Assembly (NCBI RefSeq): GCF_014323725.1
Contig: NZ_JABVED010000002.1
Coordinates: 203,681-267,680 of the forward strand
Direction of reading: 5' to 3'
DNA length: 64,000 nucleotides
Source of the DNA: Actinokineospora xionganensis
GTDB lineage: Bacteria > Actinomycetota > Actinomycetes > Mycobacteriales > Pseudonocardiaceae
Each line of letters starts with the position of its first letter. Position 1 is the first letter of the stretch. Of the stretch, positions 50,215 to 58,924 are shown piece after piece. Both the position numbers and the translations under genes were made by a program. A model generated the notes under the pieces. It was not told the origin of the DNA, did no database searches, and saw only the letters and a list, made by a program, of their open reading frames with translations.

Positions 50215-50981
50215 AGCGGCAGCTTCACATCGCTGATGAACGCCACCCGCATCCAGCCGACCACTTCGGCCCACAGCCCGGTGACCAGCAGGATGCCGAC
50301 GACCAGCAGCAGCCCGCCGCCGACGAACTGGATGGTCCGGCCGTGCCTGCGCAGCCAGTCGGAGGCGCCGACCGCCCAGCGCAGCCCGAGCGCGATGAGC
50401 AGGAACGGGATGCCGAGGCCCAGGCAGTAGATGAAGACCAGCAGGTAGCCGCGGGCGGCGTTTCCGCCGGTGGCGGCGGCCATGGACAGCACGCCTGCCA
50501 GCGTCGGGCCGAGGCACGGTGTCCAGCCCAGGGCGAAGATGCCGCCGAGGACCGGGGCGCCCGCCAGGCCCATGCGCGGGACCTTGTGGACGCGCAGGTC
50601 CTTCTGCATCGCGGGGACCAGGCCGATGAAGACCAGGGCCATCGCGATGGTGATCACACCGCCGATGCGCTGCAGGAGCAACTCATTGATCAGCAGGGCG
50701 TCGGCGAGCCAGACCAGGCTGCCGACGGTGGCGGCGAAGACGACGGTGAAGCCGAGGACGAAGAGCGCGACGGCGCCCAGAACCCGGTAGCGGCCCCGCT
50801 TGCGGCCCTCGTCGGCGGTGACGGCTGGGGCCTCGGCCCCGACCAGGGCGGCCAGGTAGGCGAGGTAGCCGGGGACCAGCGGGACCACGCAGGGGGACGC
50901 GAACGAGATCATCCCGGCGAGCAGCGCGACAGCGGCGGCCAGCAGCAGCGGGCCGGACGTGGCGAGCTCGGTTGGGTCCAC
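50211..50981 (-). CDS. ccdA: Thiol-disulfide transporter CcdA
   Basis: This 256-aa membrane protein has six or seven helices and moves reducing equivalents outward to ResA. The two redox Cys lie in SFASPCVVPLVPG (about residue 30) and GWTPCLGPTLAG (about 155). The GTG at 50981 has TACCCT six bases upstream and no Shine-Dalgarno, which fits a leaderless promoter. Thus ccdA-resB-ccsB may be transcribed apart from resA. Confidence 0.93.
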   Translation of the reverse strand: MDPTELATSGPLLLAAAVALLAGMISFASPCVVPLVPGYLAYLAALVGAEAPAVTADEGRKRGRYRVLGAVALFVLGFTVVFAATVGSLVWLADALLINELLLQRIGGVITIAMALVFIGLVPAMQKDLRVHKVPRMGLAGAPVLGGIFALGWTPCLGPTLAGVLSMAAATGGNAARGYLLVFIYCLGLGIPFLLIALGLRWAVGASDWLRRHGRTIQFVGGGLLLVVGILLVTGLWAEVVGWMRVAFISDVKLPL

Positions 50982-51059
50982 CCGATCAGGGTAAGGAGTG
51001 GTCGCTGAGAGCGTTCGCGCGGTGCTCGTGTAAGCGGTCCGGCTCACATCGGCGGCGCG

Positions 51060-51119
51060 CGAACGTCGAACTCAATGTCGGGAACGTTGAACTCATTGTC
51101 CTGGAGGGGCGACTCGCGG
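51060..51119 (-). repeat. GAGTC repeat cluster 3' of resA
   Basis: Directly after the resA TAA (minus strand) follow CCGCGAGTCGCCCCTCC, then TGAGTTCAACGTTC and TGAGTTCGACGTTCGCG, about 21 bases apart. The first two form the same composite seen at 25133-25166. No long inverted repeat is present here. It lies in the 138-base gap before ccdA. Confidence 0.8.
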
Positions 51120-51692
51120 TTATTCCTTGATTAGTTCGTCGAGGACGGGGTTTAGGTCGGTGGCTAGGAGTTCGCGCATGTAGGCGGCGGCCACTCGGCC
51201 TTGTTTGTCGATGACGAAGGTGGCGGGGACCACCGCTCGCGGGTAGCCCTTGAGGGCCAGGAGGCTGCGGCCGCCCTGGTCGAAGATCGACGGGTACGTG
51301 ATCTTGCGGTCCCGCACGAAGTCCTGGGCCTCCGAGCGGCCCGGCTCCCGGACGTCGATGCCGAGGACCTGCACGCCCTTGTCCGCGTAGGTGTCCTGCA
51401 GCCGCTGGAGTTCCGGGGCCTCGGCGCGACAGGGGCCGCACCACTGGCCCCAGACGTTGAGGACCACGACCTTGCCGCGGTAGTCCGACAGCTTGAGCTG
51501 CTTGGACTCGTCCATCAGGTCCGGGCCCGAGACCTCCGGCAGCACCTTGCGGTCGTCGCCGTCGTAGCGGATCTCGGTTTTGCCGTTCGGGGAGACGAAG
51601 ACGAACTCCGACCCCGAGGACACGGCGTCCTTGCCGGTCGAACACCCGGCCAGGGCCAGGAGCGCGGCGAGACCGAGGGCCAGGGCTCTCAT
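51120..51692 (-). CDS. resA: ResA/TlpA-like thioredoxin lipoprotein
   Basis: This 190-aa extracytoplasmic thiol-disulfide oxidoreductase keeps apocytochrome c Cys reduced. The lipoprotein signal ALALGLAALLALAGC ends at Cys17, and the active site VWGQWCGPCRAEAPELQ lies near residue 85. The cis-Pro loop YPRAVVPATFVID is near 158. ATG at 51692 overlaps the stop of the phosphatase gene. Gene order matches Rv0526. Confidence 0.93.
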   Translation of the reverse strand: MRALALGLAALLALAGCSTGKDAVSSGSEFVFVSPNGKTEIRYDGDDRKVLPEVSGPDLMDESKQLKLSDYRGKVVVLNVWGQWCGPCRAEAPELQRLQDTYADKGVQVLGIDVREPGRSEAQDFVRDRKITYPSIFDQGGRSLLALKGYPRAVVPATFVIDKQGRVAAAYMRELLATDLNPVLDELIKE

Positions 51693-52318
51693 GCTCCCGT
51701 CGCCTTCGGGTCGCTCGCGCCGACGGGTTCCGCGTAGCGGATGTCGATGAGCTGCTCGTCGTCGAAGACCAGGCTGGTCAGCGAGGCCAGCGAGCACTCC
51801 CGCTTGGCCGGGTTGTGCCAGAGCCGCTTGCCCTCGAGGTAGCGCCGCAGCGTCCACACCGGCAGTTGGTGCGACACGCACACCGCCTCGTGGCCGTCGG
51901 CCGCGGTGCGGGCGCGGTGGACCGCGGCGAGCATCCGGTGGGCGATCTCCAGGTACGGCTCGCCCCATGACGGGCGGAGCGGGTTGCGCAGGTGCGGCCA
52001 GTTCCTCGGCGACCGCAGCGCGCCGTCGCCGACCGAGACGCGCTGACCCTGGAAGACGTTCTCGGACTCGATCAGCCGGTCGTCGGTGGCCAGTTCGAGC
52101 CGGTGTGACGCCGCGATCGGGGTGGCGGTCTGCTGGGCGCGGTCGAGCGGCGAGGCGACGACGTGCACGATGTCGTGCTCCCGCAAGTACTCCGCGACGG
52201 TCAGCGCCTGGCGCTCACCGGTCGCGGAGAGGCGGAAGCCCGGGATCCGGCCGTAGAGGATGCCGGTCGGGTTGTGGACCTCGCCGTGCCGTAACAAGTG
52301 GACGATCGTCTTGCTCAC
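51689..52318 (-). CDS. Histidine phosphatase superfamily protein
   Basis: This 209-aa phosphoglycerate-mutase-like protein has the catalytic His motif [11 protein letters not shown] at residues 8-18. The second His lies in [18 protein letters not shown] near 150, and the middle [14 protein letters not shown] is typical. Substrate is unknown. It starts with GTG overlapping the hemL stop and matches Rv0525 in position, a conserved hemL partner in actinobacteria. Confidence 0.9.
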   Translation of the reverse strand: MSKTIVHLLRHGEVHNPTGILYGRIPGFRLSATGERQALTVAEYLREHDIVHVVASPLDRAQQTATPIAASHRLELATDDRLIESENVFQGQRVSVGDGALRSPRNWPHLRNPLRPSWGEPYLEIAHRMLAAVHRARTAADGHEAVCVSHQLPVWTLRRYLEGKRLWHNPAKRECSLASLTSLVFDDEQLIDIRYAEPVGASDPKATGA

Positions 52319-53637
52319 GAGGGCTCCTCGGCGGCGGCCGCGGCGGCGGCCGCGTGGGGAAGGGCGGCGGCGATCTCCTCGAACGCCGCGTCGTCGAGTG
52401 CGGCGCTGACGAACCACGCCTCGAACGCGCTGGGCGGGGGGTACACGCCGTGGTCGAGCATGGCGTGGAAGAACGCCGGGAAACGCCAGGTCTGCGCGGC
52501 CTTGGCGCCCGCGTAGTCGATGACCTCGTCCTCGGTGAAGAAGACGCTCACCAGGTTGCCCGCGAACTGGACGCGGTGCGGCACGCTCGCCTTGGTCAGG
52601 CTCTCGGTGAACAGCGCGCCCAGCCGGGCCGCGTTCGCGTCGAGCGCCCTGTACACATCGGCGTCGGCCGCGCGCAGGGTCGCGAGACCCGCGGCGACGG
52701 CGACGGGGTTCCCCGACAGCGTCCCCGCCTGGTAGACGGGGCCGGAGGGGGCGAGCGCGGCCATGATGTCGGCGCGACCGCCGAACGCGGCGGCGGGCAG
52801 CCCGCCGGACATGACCTTGCCGAAGGTGTAGAGGTCGCCCGCGACGCCCTCGAGGCCGAACCAGCCCGCCGCGGACACGCGGAAGCCCGTCATGACCTCG
52901 TCCATGACCAGCAGCGCGCCGTGCTCGCGGGTGATCTCCCGCAGCCCGGCGTTGAACCCGGCGACGGGGGCGACGGCGCCCATGTTGCCCGCGGCCGCCT
53001 CGGTGATCACCGCGGCGATCGTCGGGCCGTGCTCGGCGAACGTCGCGCGGACCGCGTCGAGGTCGTTGTACGGCAGGACAATGGTGTCCTCGGCCTGCGC
53101 GCCGGTGACCCCGGGCGTGGTGGGCAGCCCCAGGGTGGCCACACCGGAGCCCGCCTCGGCGAGCAGCGCGTCGACGTGGCCGTGGTAGCAGCCCGCGAAC
53201 TTGACGATCCGGCTGCGGCCGGTGAACCCGCGGGCCAGGCGGATCGCGCTCATCGTGGCCTCGGTGCCGGAGTTGACCAGACGCACCTGCTCGACCGGCG
53301 CGACCCGGCGGATGATCTCCTCGGCGAGGTCGATCTCCCCCGCCGTCGGCGTGCCGAACGAGAGCCCGTTGCCCGCGGCGGAGCGCACGGCGTCGACGAC
53401 AGCCGGGTGCGCGTGGCCCAGGATCATCGGGCCCCAGGAGCAGACAAGGTCGACGTAGCGGTTGTCGTCGGCGTCCCACAGGTACGGGCCCGCTCCGCTG
53501 ACCATGAACCGCGGAGTGCCGCCGACCGCGTTGAACGCGCGGACCGGTGAGTTGACCCCGCCCGGGGTCACGGCCTTCGCGCGGTCGAATAGCGCGGCGG
53601 AGCTGCTGACATGTGCCTGGCTGACCTCGGAAGTCAC
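52315..53637 (-). CDS. hemL: Glutamate-1-semialdehyde 2,1-aminomutase
   Basis: This 440-aa PLP enzyme makes 5-aminolevulinate from glutamate-1-semialdehyde in the C5 heme pathway. Visible are [20 protein letters not shown] at the N-terminus, [20 protein letters not shown] near 125 and the PLP Lys in [19 protein letters not shown] near 275. It starts with GTG at 53637. An Ala-rich tail follows the family end. It works immediately after HemA, encoded at 61413-62759. Confidence 0.96.
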   Translation of the reverse strand: MTSEVSQAHVSSSAALFDRAKAVTPGGVNSPVRAFNAVGGTPRFMVSGAGPYLWDADDNRYVDLVCSWGPMILGHAHPAVVDAVRSAAGNGLSFGTPTAGEIDLAEEIIRRVAPVEQVRLVNSGTEATMSAIRLARGFTGRSRIVKFAGCYHGHVDALLAEAGSGVATLGLPTTPGVTGAQAEDTIVLPYNDLDAVRATFAEHGPTIAAVITEAAAGNMGAVAPVAGFNAGLREITREHGALLVMDEVMTGFRVSAAGWFGLEGVAGDLYTFGKVMSGGLPAAAFGGRADIMAALAPSGPVYQAGTLSGNPVAVAAGLATLRAADADVYRALDANAARLGALFTESLTKASVPHRVQFAGNLVSVFFTEDEVIDYAGAKAAQTWRFPAFFHAMLDHGVYPPPSAFEAWFVSAALDDAAFEEIAAALPHAAAAAAAAEEPS

Positions 53638-53665
53638 CCCGTCAGTGTTTCAAACGGCGCGACGA

Positions 53666-53989
53666 TCACTTCGAGCGGGCGCGAACCGCCAGGATCAGCT
53701 GGCGCAGGGCGTCGAGCAGCAGGATCAAGGCCAGGGTGCCGACAGCGACCGACGCGCCGATCCAGCCACCCTGGTAGCGCTCGATGGTCAGGTCCGGCCG
53801 GTCGCGCACGCCGCCGACGGTGTCGACCCCTTCGCCCCACAGCCAGTAGGCGAGCCACAGCAGGAGGGCGGCGACGACGATCTCGACCAGGGCCCACACG
53901 GCGCGGCGCGGCTCGTGCACGGCGCCCTCGCGGACGGGCCAGGTCAGGTCGGACTCGTCGTCGGTGACGGTCGGGTCGGAGGCGGTCAC
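53666..53989 (-). CDS. Hypothetical two-helix membrane protein
   Basis: This 107-aa protein has an acidic N-terminus and two transmembrane helices (ALVEIVVAALLLWLAYWLWG and IGASVAVGTLALILLLDALR) around a short loop. It starts with GTG at 53989, four bases after the stop of the next gene upstream. No family recognised. Confidence 0.68.
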   Translation of the reverse strand: MTASDPTVTDDESDLTWPVREGAVHEPRRAVWALVEIVVAALLLWLAYWLWGEGVDTVGGVRDRPDLTIERYQGGWIGASVAVGTLALILLLDALRQLILAVRARSK

Positions 53990-53993
53990 CCGG

Positions 53994-54374
53994 TCAGCCT
54001 CTCATGTCACGCACCATGACGTAATCGCGGACATCGGCGCGGGCGAGCAGGGCGATGACGACGGCCCAGGCCGCCACCAACACCGCGCCGAGCACCGGCG
54101 CAGCCGCCGACCCCATGGCGTTGGCCACGGCGGGCGCGCACAGGACTCCGATGAGGGCGCTGACGAACAATCCGATCCGGGCCCACGACCGCCCGGTGCG
54201 CATGGGGAACGCGAGAGCCAGGGACGCGACGGCGGCGACCGCCGCGCCCAGGCCTAAGTAGCTGATCGAGCGGTCGGCGACGCCGAGCAGGACCGCGGCG
54301 AGCGCGGATCCGGCCACCGCGCAGGCGAAGGCGCCGTCGACCGCGCGGGGACGCTGAAGGGGCGGGAGACTCAC
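53994..54374 (-). CDS. Small membrane protein, GRxWAR family member A
   Basis: This 126-aa protein has four hydrophobic helices. The loop FPMRTGRSWARIGLFVSAL (about residue 55) matches the loops of the genes at 54420-54944 and 57271-57750, so the three look paralogous. It lacks the extra N-terminal loop of those genes. It starts with GTG. Function is unknown. Confidence 0.68.
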   Translation of the reverse strand: MSLPPLQRPRAVDGAFACAVAGSALAAVLLGVADRSISYLGLGAAVAAVASLALAFPMRTGRSWARIGLFVSALIGVLCAPAVANAMGSAAAPVLGAVLVAAWAVVIALLARADVRDYVMVRDMRG

Positions 54375-54419
54375 GCGAGGTAAGTCCCCGCCGCCCTTCG
54401 GGGTGTTACGCAGTCTTCG

Positions 54420-54944
54420 TCACGGCCTGCGCTTGGCCGCGTCGAAGTAGGCGCTCGCCTCCTTGGTGTACATGAAGTAGATGGCGCCGGCGATCAGGGC
54501 GATCTGCAGCACGGAAAGGATCATCGAGACGGCACCCCCGGTGCCCTGTGCGAGCCCGATCAGACCGAAGATCAAGCCGAGGCCACCGAGGACCGCCAGG
54601 GTGATCCGGGCCCAGTTGCGGCCCGCGCGCATCTTGAACGCGAACAGCAGGTACAGGCCGAAGAACACCGCCGCGATGACTCCGGCGAAAATGATCCCCG
54701 CGGTGACCAGGCTGTCGACCTGCGACTCGGTGAACGTCTCGCCCTGCGCCCGGAGCTGATCGATGATCTGCGTGCGGGTGGCTTCCCTGCCGACCGAGAC
54801 GGTTATGAGGAACCCGAGCAGCCCGAGCGCCGCGTTGGCGATCCACAGCATGAACGAGGTGTCGACCGGCTTGGGCCGGACGGGCGCCACCGGATCCGGG
54901 TTCGAGGAGGAGTACTCGGGAAAACTTGGGTAGTTGCTCGTCAT
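54420..54944 (-). CDS. Small membrane protein, GRxWAR family member B
   Basis: This 174-aa protein has a Pro-rich cytoplasmic N-terminus and four hydrophobic helices. The loop FAFKMRAGRNWARITLAVLG is at about residue 112, and it ends YFMYTKEASAYFDAAKRRP. The predicted extracytoplasmic loop GREATRTQIIDQLRAQGETF lies between TM1 and TM2. It shares architecture with 57271-57750. Function is unknown. Confidence 0.75.
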   Translation of the reverse strand: MTSNYPSFPEYSSSNPDPVAPVRPKPVDTSFMLWIANAALGLLGFLITVSVGREATRTQIIDQLRAQGETFTESQVDSLVTAGIIFAGVIAAVFFGLYLLFAFKMRAGRNWARITLAVLGGLGLIFGLIGLAQGTGGAVSMILSVLQIALIAGAIYFMYTKEASAYFDAAKRRP

Positions 54945-54980
54945 CGGTCGAAACTATTCCCGAGCGGCCGACCGCGCACC

Positions 54981-55433
54981 TCAGATCGGCGGAGTTGCTC
55001 CGACCAGCGGAGTCAGCGCCGCGCGCAGCGCCGCCCCGTCGCGGGCCCAGGCCAGGACGGTGGTGCCGTCGTCGAGTTCGAGCGGGATCTCATAGGTCTT
55101 GCGCGGGACGGTCAGGCCACCGCCCAGCGGCCTGCCCAGCGCGTCCTCGCCGTCGATCACGGCGACGATCCGGTCGACGGGGAGCTCTTCCTGGCCCTGC
55201 CTCAGGGTTCGCTCGGTGAGCGACAGGGAGCAGACGCGGCGGCGGGCCTTCACCCAGCCCGCGGTGAGCGCGGCCAGCAGGGCAGCGAGGACCAGCCAGG
55301 CGAGCCAGTGCACCGGGCCGGTGACCACTTCGACGATCGCGCCCGTGACGGCGAACACCGGCCCCCAGAGGACCGGCCACCAGGTCGAACCGGGTTCGGC
55401 GTAGAGCACTGGCTCGTCGACGTCCGCGGTCAC
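54981..55433 (-). CDS. Membrane protein with C-terminal PH-like region (DUF3093-like)
   Basis: This 150-aa protein has two transmembrane helices (WPVLWGPVFAVTGAIVEVV and WLAWLVLAALLAALTAGWV). A cytoplasmic domain with alternating beta pattern follows (CSLSLTERTLRQGQEELPVD, then KTYEIPLELDDGTTVLAWA), resembling DUF3093 or bacterial PH-type proteins. The GTG at 55433 overlaps the stop of the next gene upstream (GTGA). Assignment to DUF3093 is tentative. Confidence 0.7.
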   Translation of the reverse strand: MTADVDEPVLYAEPGSTWWPVLWGPVFAVTGAIVEVVTGPVHWLAWLVLAALLAALTAGWVKARRRVCSLSLTERTLRQGQEELPVDRIVAVIDGEDALGRPLGGGLTVPRKTYEIPLELDDGTTVLAWARDGAALRAALTPLVGATPPI

Positions 55434-55933
55434 CGCTCGTCGCTGACCGCGAAGAACTTCCGCGCCGCGGGCATGAACATCATGCCCAGCGCCACCAGGA
55501 TCAGCAGCGTGCTGAACAGCCCGAGGATGCCGACGCGGCCCACCGAGTACTGGAACAGCGCGGCGAAGACACCGACGACGACCAGCAGCGTGCGGGCCTT
55601 GCGGGTGCCGCCACGCGCCTTGTAGGCGAGCAGGACGAAGAAGCCGAGGAACATCAGCGACCCCAGCACCAACCACCACGACAGGCCGGTGGCGATGCGT
55701 TCGAGTTCGGCCTTGTTCTGCCCGGGCTGCCGGCGCAGGGTCTCCTCGACGATCTTGGAGCGCAGGAAGAAGAAACTGAGGGCGCCGAACAGGCCGACGA
55801 CCCCCGCGGCGACCCACACCCAGAACGCGGCCCGCACGACCCCGGGGGCATCCGTTCGGTCCTCGCCCGCCAGGTACGCCTCGTCCGCGGTGGGCATGAT
55901 CGGGGCTTCGCGCTTGGGCTCGTCTTCCGTCAC
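55430..55933 (-). CDS. Small membrane protein, distant GRxWAR-type
   Basis: This 167-aa protein has four hydrophobic helices. A basic loop AYKARGGTRKARTLLVVVG at about residue 98 corresponds to the GRNWAR loop of the neighbours but has lost the Trp. It ends MMFMPAARKFFAVSDER. The GTG at 55933 gives a hydrophilic N-terminus like member B, but no ribosome-binding site is clear and starts up to 16 codons upstream are possible. Confidence 0.66.
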   Translation of the reverse strand: MTEDEPKREAPIMPTADEAYLAGEDRTDAPGVVRAAFWVWVAAGVVGLFGALSFFFLRSKIVEETLRRQPGQNKAELERIATGLSWWLVLGSLMFLGFFVLLAYKARGGTRKARTLLVVVGVFAALFQYSVGRVGILGLFSTLLILVALGMMFMPAARKFFAVSDER

Positions 55934-56267
55934 CGGGCGACGATATACCGGCACCGTGATCATCCTCGGGACAGGGAGCACTACCAGCGCAAATGCTCCG
56001 ACTGGAGCAAACCTCTGCCTGCTGTGATCGCCTCTTCGTGAGACGGTGATAGACCGACTGTGTGCATGTCCCGATGTGGCTCATGACCTACACCACAGGC
56101 CCTAGTCCTTCCGTTGAGTAGCCACTACGTTGCTGTTCGCATTCGTCATGGCCCTCGCCCGAGCGCGACGTGACCGCTCTGGTTCGCAGACCTGGCTTTG
56201 TCCCGACTCTCTCCCGAGAACGCGGCGCCTTGGCGCCGGTTCACCGACTGAACAGGAAGTGGCACGA

Positions 56268-57269
56268 ATGACGGGCCTCGCACTGGACCGGCACGTCTCC
56301 CAGCAGCCGGAGATCATCGCCGGGCTGCTGGAGCGCGACGACGTGCCCGCCCTGGACCCGGCGCGGCCGATCGTCTTCACCGGGAACGGGACCTCGCTGC
56401 ACGCCTGCCGGGTGGCGGCGGGCTGGGTGCGCATCCTGTCCGGCGGCAAGATCCGCCCGGCCGCCCTCGACTCGCACGATGTCGCCCTCACCGAAGCGCT
56501 GAACCCCGAGGACCAGGTGGTGGTCGTCAGCCACCGGGGCACCAAGCGCTACCCGAACGCGGTCCTCGCGAAGGCCCGGGCGGCGGGCGCCAGGAGTTAT
56601 GCCGTCACCGGGATCGGACCCGCCGAGCCCGCCGCCGACGTCATCGTCCGCACCTGCCCCCAGGAGAAGGCGAGCACCCACACGGCGTCCTACACGGCTT
56701 CGCTGACCATCCTGGGACGGATGGTGGCGGCCACCCTGGGAGCCGACGAGTTCGCCAAGGCCCTGCGATCGGTCCCGGACGCCATCGCGGAAACCCTGAC
56801 CCGCGAAATCCCGGTGCGCGCGGTCACCGCGGTCGCGTCCGCCTCGATGACCCTGGTGACGGGAACCGGACTGGACGCGATCACCGCGTACGAGGCGGCG
56901 CTGAAACTCAAGGAAGGCACGTACCGGTGGGCAGAGGGAATGCACACCGAGTTCGCCCTGCACGGCACCCCGGCGGTGTTCTCCCGCGAGACAGCGGCAT
57001 TCCTCATCCGACACGGAAACCAGGGCGGACGGACCGACGACCTACTGGGCCTGTTCACGGCGTTGGGATCGGCGGTCCTGACCGTCGGCGACACCGCGGA
57101 CGACGACATCACCTTCGCCGCGGTGGACCCGTTGGTGCGGCCGCTGGTGGCTGTGGTCCCGTTCCAGCGGTTGGTTTCAGCGGCGGCGGCGAAGCTGGGG
57201 GCGAACCCGGACCTGACCCACCTGGAGAGCGAACCGTGGACCACGGCGATCAGGTCGGTCACCCTCTGA
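56268..57269 (+). CDS. SIS-domain sugar isomerase-like protein
   Basis: This 333-aa protein has two SIS domains like the isomerase half of glucosamine-6-phosphate synthase. Visible are IVFTGNGTSLHACRVAAGW near residue 36, VVVSHRGTKRYPNAVLAKA near 85, and in the second domain VTGTGLDAITAYEAALKLKE near 205. No glutaminase domain is present, so it may act on phosphosugars with ammonia, as a deaminase, or as a regulator. The ATG at 56268 has AGGAA nine bases upstream. It is a lone plus-strand gene among minus-strand genes, with a 286-base promoter-containing gap upstream. Confidence 0.85.
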   Translation: MTGLALDRHVSQQPEIIAGLLERDDVPALDPARPIVFTGNGTSLHACRVAAGWVRILSGGKIRPAALDSHDVALTEALNPEDQVVVVSHRGTKRYPNAVLAKARAAGARSYAVTGIGPAEPAADVIVRTCPQEKASTHTASYTASLTILGRMVAATLGADEFAKALRSVPDAIAETLTREIPVRAVTAVASASMTLVTGTGLDAITAYEAALKLKEGTYRWAEGMHTEFALHGTPAVFSRETAAFLIRHGNQGGRTDDLLGLFTALGSAVLTVGDTADDDITFAAVDPLVRPLVAVVPFQRLVSAAAAKLGANPDLTHLESEPWTTAIRSVTL

Positions 57270-57270
57270 C

Positions 57271-57750
57271 CTACCTGCGGCCGGCTTCCTCGAAGTAGCG
57301 CGACGAACTGGGCAGATACATGAGGACCGTCGCGACGGTGGCCATGATGACCTGCGCACCGAGGAACAAGCCATCGACCGTGGACACGGCGGGCAGGAAG
57401 ATCAGGGCGTAACCCACGGTGGCGGCGCCGAGCAGGGTGATCGTGATCCGCGCCCAGTTGCGGCCCCCGCGCATCCGGATCGCGAACAGCAGGAACAGCC
57501 CGGAGATGACGGCCGCCGTCACGATCCGGATCACCTGGGTGGTGACCACAAGGTCGTTCACGGCCGACTCAGTGGGATCAGCACCGGACGCCCACATGAT
57601 CTGGAGGGTGCCCGCACGGATGTCTTCGGTGCGCACGGTCATCACCACGATTGTGCCGAGCAACCACGCACCCGCGATCGTCACCCATGCGGCGAAAGCC
57701 CGGTGGACGGTCAGGGGTATGGGGAGTTCGCCTTGGGGCTCGTCGAACAT
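57271..57750 (-). CDS. Small membrane protein, GRxWAR family member C
   Basis: This 159-aa protein has four hydrophobic helices and the loop FAIRMRGGRNWARITITLLG near residue 92. It ends VLMYLPSSSRYFEEAGRR, parallel to members B and the 55430 gene. Its extracytoplasmic loop TEDIRAGTLQIMWASGADPT lies between TM1 and TM2. It is encoded 135 bases downstream of hemB on the same strand. Function is unknown. Confidence 0.75.
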   Translation of the reverse strand: MFDEPQGELPIPLTVHRAFAAWVTIAGAWLLGTIVVMTVRTEDIRAGTLQIMWASGADPTESAVNDLVVTTQVIRIVTAAVISGLFLLFAIRMRGGRNWARITITLLGAATVGYALIFLPAVSTVDGLFLGAQVIMATVATVLMYLPSSSRYFEEAGRR

Positions 57751-57885
57751 GTAGCCGGGGGGCTGGAGCGTCTTCGGACATGCGGCGGAGTATGCGCCGC
57801 ATGTCTTCGCGGCTCGCCTGCGCGGGTGCCCGGGATCAGTGTTCGCAGAGCCGCTTCGACCACGCGTGCCGTGTGGTCGTGCCGC

Positions 57886-58863
57886 TCAGTTCTCGCGGAG
57901 CCAGCCTGCTGCTTCGACTGCCCAGTACGTCAGCACGACGTCTGCCCCGGCCCGGCGGATCGACGTGAGGGTTTCCAGGATCGTGCGCCTGCGGTCGAGC
58001 CAGCCGTTGGCTGCCGCCGCCTCGATCATCGCGTACTCGCCTGACACCTGGTAGGCCGCCACCGGCACATCGGAGATCTCCGCCACGGCTCGGATCACGT
58101 CGAGGTAGGCCAGGGCAGGCTTGACCATCACCAGGTCCGCGCCCTCGGTCAGGTCCAAGGTGGTCTCGCGCAGGGCTTCGCGGATGTTTGCCGGGTCCTG
58201 TTGGTACGTCGTGCGGTCGCCGGTGAGTTGCGACTCGACGGCCTCGCGGAAGGGGCCGAAGAAGGCCGACGCGTACTTGGCGGAGTACGCCAGGATTCCC
58301 GTGTCGAGGTGGCCTGCCGCGTCCAGGGCTTCGCGGACCACCGCCACCTGGCCGTCCATCATGCCGCTCGGGCCCAGCAGGTGGGCGCCGGCCTCGGCCT
58401 GGGCCACCGCCATCTCCGCGTACACCGCGAGGGTCGCGTCGTTGTCCACGTTGCCCTTGGCGTCGAGGACTCCGCAGTGGCCGTGGTCGGTGAACTCGTC
58501 GAGGCACAGGTCCGACATCAGGACCGTCTCGTCGCCCAGTTCCGCGCGCAGGTCGCGCAGGGCTGCGTTGAGGACGCCGTTGGGGTCGGTGCCGCCCGAT
58601 CCCACCGCGTCGCGGGTGGTGGGGACGCCGAAGAGCATGATGCCGCCGACGCCCGCCTCGACCGCTTCCAGCGCCGCCTTGCGCATGCTGTCCCGGGTGT
58701 GCTGGACGACGCCGGGCATGCTCGCGATGGCGACCGGTTCGGTGGCGCCTTCCTTGACGAACATGGGCAGCACCAGCTGGTTCGGGCGCACAGCCGTCTC
58801 CGACACCAGGCGCCGCATGGCGGGGGTGGTGCGGAGCCTGCGGGGGCGGTGGTTCGGGAACAT
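57886..58863 (-). CDS. hemB: Porphobilinogen synthase
   Basis: This 325-aa enzyme condenses two 5-aminolevulinates. The Schiff-base Lys lie in [14 protein letters not shown] (about 200) and [13 protein letters not shown] (about 253). The metal-binding loop is [15 protein letters not shown]: two of the three zinc Cys of the classical Zn-type are present, with Asp at the middle position, an intermediate actinobacterial type. The ATG at 58863 has GAAGGG upstream. A stable hairpin lies between hemD and this gene. Confidence 0.96.
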   Translation of the reverse strand: MFPNHRPRRLRTTPAMRRLVSETAVRPNQLVLPMFVKEGATEPVAIASMPGVVQHTRDSMRKAALEAVEAGVGGIMLFGVPTTRDAVGSGGTDPNGVLNAALRDLRAELGDETVLMSDLCLDEFTDHGHCGVLDAKGNVDNDATLAVYAEMAVAQAEAGAHLLGPSGMMDGQVAVVREALDAAGHLDTGILAYSAKYASAFFGPFREAVESQLTGDRTTYQQDPANIREALRETTLDLTEGADLVMVKPALAYLDVIRAVAEISDVPVAAYQVSGEYAMIEAAAANGWLDRRRTILETLTSIRRAGADVVLTYWAVEAAGWLREN

Positions 58864-58887
58864 CGAGCACCCTTCGGAAGAAAGAAC

Positions 58888-58917
58888 GCGGGCGGCGTGC
58901 CGAAGCACACCGCCCGC
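58888..58917 (-). terminator. UUCG-loop hairpin between hemD and hemB
   Basis: On the minus strand a 13-bp stem with one mismatch (GCGGGCGGTGTGC paired with GCACGCCGCCCGC) closes a C(UUCG)G tetraloop. It is followed by GTTCTTTCTTCC. This has the form of an intrinsic terminator with a moderate U-tract. It sits 7 bases after the hemD stop and 24 bases before hemB, so hemB is likely attenuated or has its own promoter. Confidence 0.75.
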
Positions 58918-58924
58918 GGGTGGT

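Noticed and set aside
55982..56267. DasR-type (dre) operator upstream of the SIS gene
   Set aside because: I searched for TGGTCTAGACCA-like sequence; the nearest resemblance (around 56085-56100) has too many mismatches.
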